A stretch of DNA of 5,233 nucleotides from an uncultured bacterium (lineage in GTDB: Bacteria; Verrucomicrobiota; Kiritimatiellia; RFP12; UBA1067): the NCBI GenBank assembly GCA_902779075.1, contig CACZAK010000277.1, positions 1 to 5,233 on the forward strand. The letters run 5' to 3'. The position numbers and the translations under genes were made by a program. Shown here one piece after another: positions 1 to 5,233 of the stretch. Numbering within the stretch: position 1 is the stretch's first letter; every line of letters starts with the position of its first letter. The notes under the pieces are model-generated. The model saw only the letters and a program-made list of their open reading frames with translations. It had not been told where the DNA came from and did not search any database.

Positions 1-17
1 CTTTTTCATGCGGCGCG

Positions 18-57
18 GCGTCGGGCGGGCGGAGCGAACCTCCGCCCAGCCCGCCGC
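18..57 (-). terminator. Strong GC-rich hairpin downstream of gene 3
   Basis: GGGCGGAG (27-34) pairs perfectly with CTCCGCCC (40-47) around a five-base CGAAC loop. The stem extends through CGGGC (22-26) with GCCCG (49-53) past a single bulged A48, and three more pairs follow a mismatch (18-20 with 55-57). It starts about 78 bases past the gene 3 stop. No T-run follows on either strand, so it is either a U-less terminator or an element protecting the transcript 3' end. A weaker stem at 95-101/122-128 lies between it and the stop codon, with a TTTTT (85-81, minus strand) further on. Confidence 0.35.
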
Positions 58-134
58 TATGCCTTCACGGAATGTCCGTTAAAAATCGGGGTAAGCGTGC
101 GCGGCGTTTTCTGCGCGCTCCCGCACGCGACGTT

Positions 135-1652
135 TTAGCGCGGTTCCGCGCCCTTGTCGGCCCTCTGGATCAGGACCATTTCGTTCGGTGCGAGCGTGAT
201 GATCACGGAATCGCCATCGATCTTGAACTTGTTGAACTCCTCACGTCCCTTTGAGGTGACCGTCCATGCATTCGCCTTGTCCGAGAGCTTCACGCCAGAC
301 GGAACTTTCCACGTGCGGTCACGGCATCCTTTTTCGGAATACGCCACGAGCGCACCGTCGCCGAGCCACAGAGCGGGAATCAGCATGTCGCTGCCGTCGG
401 AGAATATCTCGCCGTCTTTCGCGACGCTCAGCCTCCCATCCTTCCACATCGTGCGCACGCCCTTCTCAAACACGCCGATGCTGCCGCCCCTGCCCTCGAT
501 CAGCGCCTGGCGTCCAAACGTGTTGAGGTACTGGGTGAGGAGAACAGTCTTGCAGAACTCACGCTTGAACAAGTCCAGCGCCTTCGAGACATCGGGATTG
601 CGCATGAACAGCGCCTCGCCATTCACGTTGCTGCCGAATGCGCGTTGACTGCCGTAAACATTACCACCGCACGCCTGCGACGGCTTCAGGGATAAAGCGT
701 ACGTGCGGTTGTTGTAGTGCCAGTACATCGGGAAGTACCCCTCGCGCCCGCCGCCAACGTCCATGCCGCCCACGCCCTCCGTGGTCACGTCTATGCCCTT
801 CGCGTCAAGGTACTTCACGATGTTCCGCTTCGCCTCGACGTCCTGCTCGCGCGTATGGCCGTGCCACGGGCTGATGGGCGAATGGAACACGATGCGATGC
901 CTTCCATCGGCCCGTACGACCGGAAACGGCACGGCGTTGTGGAACGCATCGATGTGGATCGTTCCCGCCTCGCGAATCGGCAGCAGCTCGCACAGACGGT
1001 CAAGCCGCTTCTGCAACAGCCCCTTCTCCCATTCCGCCGCGTAGCTCACCTTGTACCCCCAGTCGCCGAGGATGTACGTGCCGTCCTTCTCACGCGCAAG
1101 CACGTCCGCGCGCTTGTACTCCTCGAAGAGAGGGCTGTCGTCGTATGCGTCGAAGAGATTGATGTGGACGCTCACCGTCGTATGGTGCTTCTTCGCCTCG
1201 CGCATGAGCCACCGGACACTGTCGAGCGGGTCTTTGTCGCTCGCGCGGGCAACGGCCCTGTTGCCCTCGAAGAAGGCGGGGTACTTGGAGTCGTGTCCGT
1301 TGTACTGCCAGCCGACGAGATAGACGATCTTCGGGAGACCGAGCGTGAGCGCGTCCATGCCCTTGATCGCCTCTAGCGCCTTTTCGCACGTCATGTACAC
1401 AGTCTGCCGACCGTTGTCGCGCATCTTGTATCTTCCAAGATGGTCGGGCCCGAACTCTGCCTGCGAGAGGAAGAGCTTGACGACATACGTCTTCGAGTAG
1501 TCGTGGCGCGGATGGACCGCCCACTTGAAGTCGGCCTGACGAAACTCATTCGTCTTGACCGGCCCCTCAAGCGCAAACACATCCGCGTTCGCCGCGCCCA
1601 CGAGCAACCCGGCGGCAACGCCTGTTGCAGCCAATGCAATGATACGTTTCAT
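135..1652 (-). CDS. Secreted GH101/GH129-like glycoside hydrolase (putative endo-alpha-N-acetylgalactosaminidase type)
   Basis: Numbered from ATG 1652, this is a 505-residue exported enzyme. MKRIIALAATGVAAGLLVG ending in AANA/D is a classic Sec signal peptide. The barrel carries motifs like those of GH101 enzymes, which remove O-linked Gal-GalNAc from mucin-type glycoproteins: GWQYNGHDSKYP at 114-125, VSVHIN at 160-165 with FDAYDD after it, and TIHIDAFHN at 231-239. Asp235 would be the nucleophile and Glu292 (VTTEGVGG) the acid/base. These roles are assigned by motif analogy; the gap of 57 residues between them is longer than the roughly 30 I recall for GH101. Residues about 385-505 form a beta-rich C-terminal domain. 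Known GH101 proteins are usually over 1000 residues, so this is a compact relative; GH129 or an unclassified sister family is also possible. The start is uncertain: in-frame ATGs lie at 1673 and 1694 and a GTG at 1715, the last with GAGG eight bases upstream (526 residues). It probably follows gene 2 in one transcript. Confidence 0.85.
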   Translation of the reverse strand: MKRIIALAATGVAAGLLVGAANADVFALEGPVKTNEFRQADFKWAVHPRHDYSKTYVVKLFLSQAEFGPDHLGRYKMRDNGRQTVYMTCEKALEAIKGMDALTLGLPKIVYLVGWQYNGHDSKYPAFFEGNRAVARASDKDPLDSVRWLMREAKKHHTTVSVHINLFDAYDDSPLFEEYKRADVLAREKDGTYILGDWGYKVSYAAEWEKGLLQKRLDRLCELLPIREAGTIHIDAFHNAVPFPVVRADGRHRIVFHSPISPWHGHTREQDVEAKRNIVKYLDAKGIDVTTEGVGGMDVGGGREGYFPMYWHYNNRTYALSLKPSQACGGNVYGSQRAFGSNVNGEALFMRNPDVSKALDLFKREFCKTVLLTQYLNTFGRQALIEGRGGSIGVFEKGVRTMWKDGRLSVAKDGEIFSDGSDMLIPALWLGDGALVAYSEKGCRDRTWKVPSGVKLSDKANAWTVTSKGREEFNKFKIDGDSVIITLAPNEMVLIQRADKGAEPR

Positions 1653-1719
1653 TCTTTGTGTCTTTCGTCTCATGTTTTTCTGCGGAAAAATCATCCGCGA
1701 AAGAGGTAATTGCACACAC

Positions 1720-3126
1720 TCATCCTCGGAATGAATTAATGGTTATCGGCCGGCCGCGCGTGCCAAGGGATGAAAGCGGCGTCACGGCGATGGCCGCCGC
1801 CGCTCCCGCCGGCAGATCCTGATTCGGAATCTCGACCTCCGTCACCCCGCCGTTCGTCTCGTGCCCGATGCCCATGTTGCCGCCAGCCGCGTAAACCGCC
1901 TTACGCAGCTTGCCGTCGACCGCCACCTCGTACGCATAGACCCGGCACTTCGGGTTTCCGTCGGCAAGGGGTATCTTGACCTTGCCGCCCTCGACGACGA
2001 GCTTTGCGCCTTCCCGAAACTGCGGCTCGCCGATCACCTTCTTCAGTTCCTCCCTGGAGAACGGATGCGGCTTCACTTTGCCGTTCTCGATCTTGCATGC
2101 GTCCAGGGGCATGATCCAATCCGTTCCCAGGCTGCCCCCTTCGCCAAACTCGCGCCGCTCGATCGCCATCATGTCGTCGTAGAGGCGGAACACGTATCCC
2201 TGGCGGGCCACGCCGATCTTCTCGCGCTCGCCGCCCTCGAGCTTCGCCTTGGTGATGTAGGCGTCGTGCGCGAACGGCAGCCACCCCTTCGGCAGACACG
2301 CCGGCACCTGTATGGCGACCGCGCCGCCCCAGTCGAATATGACGTTCCAGTTGGACGCGCTGTTGTGCCAGTGCCCGAAGAGACTGATCGCCTCGGGGAA
2401 TTTCGCCATCGCCTTGTTGAGCGCGGCGTGGGGGCGGATGTGCGAGAGGACGAAGAACGGCTTTCGCCCGTCGCGAAAGCCCTGCTTGGCCTCGACTTCC
2501 TTGACGAGCTGCGCGATCTGCCCTTCCGCCACGCCGTAGTGGCGGCCGAAGAAGTGGTAGCCCTTCACCTCCTTGTGCCATGCGGGCTCATACGTCTCGC
2601 CCCACACCCGCTCCCAGCTGGAGGCGATGTCCGTCACGAGAATGCGCCGCGCGCGCTCCTCCGGGTCCTTGAACACGCGCTCGACCTTGAATTCCACGTC
2701 GTTCCCGTACTGCCAGCCGTCGATCTCGTGGTTGCCCGTGACGAACAGCTTCTCGATCCGGTGGCCGTCCGGTGCAAGTCCCTTGGGGAACACCTTGTTC
2801 CACGCCTCCGCGTGGAACTCCAGCTCCCGGATCTGGCCGCGGTGCGCCGCATCGCCGCAGTGTACGACGGCGTCGACGTTCTGGCTGCGGAAATACTCCA
2901 ATGCCGAAATAAGGTATTTGTGCGGGAACGTCCGCGCCGCCTTGAGACCGGTGTAGTCGGTTCTGAGGTGCGTGTCGCTGAGCGCGCCGAACACCAGCTT
3001 CGCGCCCTTCGGCGGCTTCCAGCCTTTCGGCGCCGCAAAGAGCGTGCGCCCGCCCGCAGCGGCGAACCCAAACGCCGCAAGGGCCTCCCCCAGGAAACCC
3101 CTTCTCGTGACTCTCATTTCAGGCAT
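1720..3126 (-). CDS. Tat-exported calcineurin-like metallophosphoesterase
   Basis: A 468-residue secreted phosphoesterase that would hydrolyse phosphomonoesters or phosphodiesters using two metal ions, outside the cytoplasm. The N-terminus has a twin-arginine signal, TRRGFLG at 7-13, followed by an Ala/Gly/Phe-rich hydrophobic stretch and a likely cleavage after about residue 31. The full metallophosphoesterase ligand set is visible in order: D51 and H53 (SDTH), G91-D92 (HCGDAAH), G131-N132-H133-E134, H229 (VLSH) and H252/H254 (GHWH). The enzyme is therefore predicted to be active. The catalytic core spans about 43-300. Residues about 365-466 form an added beta-rich domain that may be Fn3-like and ends in TPLSSLGTRGRPI. 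The chosen ATG has AGGAGG seven bases upstream; the in-frame ATG at codon 4 would sit 16 bases away and is less likely. Tat export suggests that it folds with its metals in the cytoplasm. The natural substrate cannot be read from the sequence. Confidence 0.93.
   Translation of the reverse strand: MPEMRVTRRGFLGEALAAFGFAAAGGRTLFAAPKGWKPPKGAKLVFGALSDTHLRTDYTGLKAARTFPHKYLISALEYFRSQNVDAVVHCGDAAHRGQIRELEFHAEAWNKVFPKGLAPDGHRIEKLFVTGNHEIDGWQYGNDVEFKVERVFKDPEERARRILVTDIASSWERVWGETYEPAWHKEVKGYHFFGRHYGVAEGQIAQLVKEVEAKQGFRDGRKPFFVLSHIRPHAALNKAMAKFPEAISLFGHWHNSASNWNVIFDWGGAVAIQVPACLPKGWLPFAHDAYITKAKLEGGEREKIGVARQGYVFRLYDDMMAIERREFGEGGSLGTDWIMPLDACKIENGKVKPHPFSREELKKVIGEPQFREGAKLVVEGGKVKIPLADGNPKCRVYAYEVAVDGKLRKAVYAAGGNMGIGHETNGGVTEVEIPNQDLPAGAAAAIAVTPLSSLGTRGRPITINSFRG
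1724..1727 (-). promoter_or_regulatory. Possible ribosome binding site for an alternative GTG start of gene 3
   Basis: GAGG inside the last codons of gene 2 lies eight bases before an in-frame GTG at 1715. If used, gene 3 would have 21 extra N-terminal residues ahead of its signal peptide, an unusually long basic n-region. No comparable site precedes the ATG at 1652, so the start of gene 3 is open. Confidence 0.3.
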
Positions 3127-3133
3127 CCGACAG

Positions 3134-3139
3134 CCTCCT
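3134..3139 (-). promoter_or_regulatory. Ribosome binding site of gene 2
   Basis: A full AGGAGG consensus lies seven bases before the ATG at 3126. It decides this start over the in-frame ATG at 3117, which would be 16 bases from the site. Confidence 0.8.
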
Positions 3140-3165
3140 GTGCTGTTTCATGGGAAAACGCCTAG

Positions 3166-3174
3166 ATTATATCA
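3166..3174 (-). promoter_or_regulatory. Extended -10 promoter for gene 2
   Basis: The minus strand reads TGATATAAT (3174-3166), a perfect extended -10 (TG, one base, TATAAT). No good -35 box lies 16-18 bases upstream, which is typical for extended -10 promoters. Transcription would begin near 3159, about 33 bases ahead of the gene 2 ATG. It sits in an AT-rich patch within GC-rich DNA, between the end of gene 1 and the start of gene 2. Confidence 0.5.
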
Positions 3175-3188
3175 CAATTCAGAAAGCT

Positions 3189-5018
3189 TCACGTGAGGAA
3201 ACCGCAAAAAATTTCCATGGCGGCAAACACAAGCAGACACGAGCGGATCAAGGCATCAAGCGTCGTGCCTTTGCGCATGGCGGACGATTCGGTTCCTTTG
3301 CTTCCCCTTTTAGCATAACGCGGCGTAGGGCCGCCCGGCGCTCCGGCCGTCAGGCCGTCGTGGGCGAACAGGCAGAACCCTTCCGGATTGGCGTCCAGTA
3401 TCCGCGGCAACGCGGCCTCGAGCTCGGCCGGCGTGAAGTCGTGCAGATACAGTCCCGGGAAGATCGGGAAGTTCCCGTCGACGGCCTTCCGCGCCTCGGA
3501 TACGCAGGAGAGGATCCACTCGCATCCCTCTCCGTAGAAGCTGGCGTAGTCCATCGGAAAGGCGAAGTCGAGCTTGAAGCGGCTCCAGTCCTGGCGCACC
3601 ATCTCCGCCGACATGCGCGGCGTGGGGAACACCGCCACGCCGCACGGCTTGCCGACCGCCCGCACGGCGTCGGCGACGAAGTTCGCCGCGTGCGCAACGC
3701 TGCTGAGCCGCCACTCCGTCCAGTCCGCGTCCGTCGCCTTCGGCTCGCGCCCGAACCGCGCCTTGCATCCGGCGCAGTAGCAGAAGTCGAACTGCGGGAG
3801 GATCGTGCGCATGTCCAGGCCGTATTTCGGCCACAGCGCCTTCGGCAGCACCACGTCCGGCATCCGGATGTAGTCCATCTGCAGGGCGTCCACCTCCGGA
3901 ATGGCTGCGATTTCCAGCGCCTTGCGCTTCAGATGTTCACGTACCTCCGGGTTGCTCGGGCACAGGAACTGGTAGTACGAGACGAAGGGCCGGTTCGTCG
4001 GGTCGTGGCAGCTCTTTCCCTGCGCGCTCGTGGCGTACCACTGCGGATGCGCAAGCGCCTCGCTGTCGCCGGGCCGGTTGAGCGTCCAGAACCACGCGAC
4101 GGTGCGCATTCCGGCGGCCTTTCCGAGTTTCGACACGCGGGCGATGCCGTCCGGCGAGCCGTCGACGATCAAGGTCGTGACGCCGGCGTCCGCCCAGGCG
4201 CCCACGGACTTCGCGGTGACCGAGGCGTCGTTCCCGTGCACCCAGAGCCCGACCGTGGGGTCGGGCCGCTCGGGCGTTCCGACGGGATTGGCGGATATCC
4301 TCACCCGCCCCCAGTGTTCCGGGGCGTGGATGGTCTTGAGCCGGGTGGGGGCCCACACCGTGTTGCGCTCGACGCCGTCCACATGATCGACGCGGGAGAA
4401 GTTCATGCGCATCACGGTTCCGGGCGGCGGCGGCGAGCCCCTGCGGGGCAACGAGGAATGGCCCGTGATCGACTCCCAGGGCCAGGCGATCTCGACCGTC
4501 CACGAGGTGTCGTCGCCCTCGCCGTCGTTCAGCGTTCCCTGGAGCGTCACCGCCGTGCGCAGGCCCTTGATGTCCCAGTCGTGCAGTGCCTCGTTGAACG
4601 GTCGGCCGTACGGCGCCGTGAGGAAGAGGTCCCAGACCGTGTTCAGCTGGTTGATCTCAAGTTCAAGGTAGTTGCGGCCCGTGGCGCTTGGGTCGATGAA
4701 CACCTCGAAGTCGTCGTCGTGGTAGATCACGCTGTCGCGCTTCGTGAGCGTGGCGCGGAGCGTTTTCGCCGGCAGCGTCGCCGCGATGTAGAGGAACGTG
4801 TCGTCATACGCCATCCGGATGTCTGCGCCGAATTCGCTCTTGCCGCCCTCGAGATCCCTCATGGGCGAAAGGGGCTTCGCGAGCCGCCAGACCTCCTCGT
4901 CCAGCACGCCGTCCACTTTCACGGGACACGTCGCGCGCTGGCAGACCGCCGAAGGAACCGCCGCCGCCGTGAACGCCAGCCCTACGGCGACGATAGCCGA
5001 AACCAATCTTGTCTTCAT
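3189..5018 (-). CDS. Secreted CBM9-like domain plus glycoside-hydrolase-like TIM barrel protein
   Basis: A 609-residue exported protein, probably a polysaccharide-acting or glycan-binding enzyme. Residues 1 to about 24 form a Sec signal peptide (MKTRLVSAIVAVGLAFTAAA core, cleavage near AAA/VPSA); the nearby Cys26 lacks a proper lipobox. Residues about 32-242 resemble a CBM9-like carbohydrate-binding domain: VDGVLDEEVW at 35-44, AYDDTFLYIAA at 70-80, DDDFEVFIDP at 101-110, and a closing HWGRVRIS at 235-242. Residues about 255-557 resemble the GHL10/DUF4015-type glycosidase-like barrels, with MDYIRMP at 381-387, a cysteine cluster C413/C415/C418 and FPMDYASFY at 487-495. Asp382 is a possible active-site acid, by analogy only. 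The tail after 557 is unusual: a Gly/Pro/Lys-rich linker, then a hydrophobic stretch at about 590-608. The start is supported by AGGAG five bases upstream. First gene of the cluster, behind a sigma70-like promoter. The fold calls are fairly firm; the substrate is unknown. Confidence 0.88.
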   Translation of the reverse strand: MKTRLVSAIVAVGLAFTAAAVPSAVCQRATCPVKVDGVLDEEVWRLAKPLSPMRDLEGGKSEFGADIRMAYDDTFLYIAATLPAKTLRATLTKRDSVIYHDDDFEVFIDPSATGRNYLELEINQLNTVWDLFLTAPYGRPFNEALHDWDIKGLRTAVTLQGTLNDGEGDDTSWTVEIAWPWESITGHSSLPRRGSPPPPGTVMRMNFSRVDHVDGVERNTVWAPTRLKTIHAPEHWGRVRISANPVGTPERPDPTVGLWVHGNDASVTAKSVGAWADAGVTTLIVDGSPDGIARVSKLGKAAGMRTVAWFWTLNRPGDSEALAHPQWYATSAQGKSCHDPTNRPFVSYYQFLCPSNPEVREHLKRKALEIAAIPEVDALQMDYIRMPDVVLPKALWPKYGLDMRTILPQFDFCYCAGCKARFGREPKATDADWTEWRLSSVAHAANFVADAVRAVGKPCGVAVFPTPRMSAEMVRQDWSRFKLDFAFPMDYASFYGEGCEWILSCVSEARKAVDGNFPIFPGLYLHDFTPAELEAALPRILDANPEGFCLFAHDGLTAGAPGGPTPRYAKRGSKGTESSAMRKGTTLDALIRSCLLVFAAMEIFCGFLT

Positions 5019-5023
5019 GCCTG

Positions 5024-5028
5024 CTCCT
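5024..5028 (-). promoter_or_regulatory. Ribosome binding site of gene 1
   Basis: AGGAG lies five bases before the ATG at 5018, within AAAAGGAGCAGGC. It supports this start, which also gives a complete signal peptide. Confidence 0.75.
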
Positions 5029-5098
5029 TTTTGCTTCTGCCGTCTTGACTGTCGATGACGCCGTATGGAATCTTGCGCTTGTTTTCCACGGCGCGCAC

Positions 5099-5128
5099 AT
5101 TATACAACACTCTCCGCGTGCGGTGCAA
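5099..5128 (-). promoter_or_regulatory. Sigma70-type promoter for gene 1
   Basis: On the minus strand a TTGCAC -35 box (5128-5123) and a perfect TATAAT -10 box (5104-5099) are separated by 18 bases. Transcription would start near 5092, giving a leader of about 74 bases before the ATG at 5018. The boxes are read directly; activity is inferred. This is the best promoter in the window and probably drives gene 1. Confidence 0.65.
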
Positions 5129-5152
5129 GCGGGAAGTCGCGATTTACATTTA

Positions 5153-5169
5153 CGGGGTGTAATTCCCCG
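5153..5169. repeat. Short perfect inverted repeat upstream of promoter 1
   Basis: CGGGG and CCCCG flank a seven-base TGTAATT centre. No T-run follows on either strand, so it is not a usual terminator. Its centre is about 69 bases upstream of the predicted start of transcription, a position where activators often bind. A chance palindrome cannot be ruled out. Confidence 0.25.
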
Positions 5170-5188
5170 CAGTATCTCCTGTTGATTG

Positions 5189-5212
5189 GAAACAACTTGT
5201 TTGAAACAACTT
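5189..5212. repeat. Phased half-site cluster, candidate operator
   Basis: The 10-base unit GAAACAACTT occurs twice, at 5189-5198 and 5203-5212, a period of 14 bases. Within it AAACAA (5190-5195), TTGTTT (5197-5202) and AAACAA (5204-5209) alternate with single-base spacers, so there are two overlapping perfect 6+1+6 palindromes. The cluster lies about 100-120 bases upstream of the predicted transcription start of gene 1. A transcription factor site is a reasonable guess; it could also belong to an unseen neighbour beyond the window edge. Confidence 0.4.
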
Positions 5213-5233
5213 ACCTTATGCGCGCGGGCTAAC

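Noticed and set aside
1..9. Minus-strand ATGAAAAAG at the left edge, which could begin a fourth gene with an MKK signal peptide
   Set aside because: Only three codons are visible and no Shine-Dalgarno site lies at the proper distance; the only GGAGG upstream is locked in the hairpin and about 30 bases away. It remains possible but cannot be supported here.
67..128. Small stems at 67-71/75-79 and 95-101/122-128 as a classic terminator of gene 3
   Set aside because: The second stem has a 20-base loop and its T-run (85-81 on the minus strand) comes nine bases later; the first has only five pairs. Neither fits a standard intrinsic terminator.
717..1376. A 219-codon plus-strand open frame inside gene 3
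   Set aside because: It is again in the mirror register of the real gene, with biased composition and no convincing start signal.
1861..3165. A 434-codon open frame on the plus strand, antisense to gene 2
   Set aside because: It has the same codon register as gene 2 and the same explanation; the product is Arg/Leu/Val/His-rich without motifs, whereas gene 2 has all metallophosphoesterase signatures.
4990..5018. Lipoprotein signal in gene 1 (Cys26)
   Set aside because: The residues before Cys26 read PSAVC, lacking Leu/Val/Ile at -3 and Gly/Ala/Ser at -1, so ordinary Sec cleavage is more likely.
3150..5048. A 632-codon open frame on the plus strand, antisense to gene 1
   Set aside because: It shares codon boundaries with gene 1, so its stops would need TTA, CTA or TCA codons in gene 1, which are avoided in GC-rich genes. 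Its product is rich in Arg, His and Val with no recognisable motif, while gene 1 has clear domains.
1..5233. CRISPR array, tRNA/rRNA genes, insertion sequence or phage elements
   Set aside because: No regularly spaced long repeats, no tRNA-like or rRNA-like stretches, and no transposase or integrase motifs were seen on either strand.

Overview
The window holds three long genes, all on the minus strand and read from right to left, with short gaps between them (62 bases, then 4 to 67 bases depending on which start the last gene uses). All three products carry export signals: Sec-type signal peptides on the first and third, and a twin-arginine (Tat) signal on the second. No tRNA, rRNA, CRISPR array, transposase or integrase is visible. 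The GC-rich coding, the Shine-Dalgarno sites ahead of the first two genes, the Tat-exported metallophosphoesterase and the CBM9-like/TIM-barrel protein without SusC/SusD partners suggest a bacterium of the Planctomycetes-Verrucomicrobia group, perhaps Kiritimatiellota or Lentisphaerota from a gut or other anoxic habitat. This is an inference from protein style, not from a marker gene.

Layout from right to left. Positions 5019-5233 are an upstream control region: a good sigma70-type promoter (-35 at 5123-5128, -10 at 5099-5104) and, further upstream, a small palindrome and three alternating AAACAA/TTGTTT half-sites that look like an operator. Gene 1 (5018-3189) encodes a secreted protein with an N-terminal CBM9-like domain and a C-terminal glycoside-hydrolase-like TIM barrel. 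The gap 3127-3188 holds an extended -10 promoter and a perfect AGGAGG for gene 2. Gene 2 (3126-1720) encodes a Tat-exported calcineurin-like metallophosphoesterase with a complete set of metal ligands and an extra beta-rich C-terminal region. Gene 3 (about 1652-135) encodes a secreted glycoside hydrolase whose motifs resemble GH101/GH129 endo-alpha-N-acetylgalactosaminidases, but in a compact size of about 505 residues. Positions 1-134 hold a strong GC-rich hairpin and nothing else that can be supported.

Taken together this looks like a small locus for breaking down an external glycan or glycoprotein. Gene 1 would bind and possibly cleave a sugar chain, gene 3 may release O-linked glycans (mucin-like substrates would fit), and gene 2 may remove phosphate or cleave phosphodiester bonds. 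The substrate assignments are inferred from family resemblance. No transporter, sulfatase or regulator gene lies inside the window. The most unusual points are the compact GH101-like enzyme, the hydrophobic C-terminal tail on gene 1 and the phased half-sites upstream of the first promoter.
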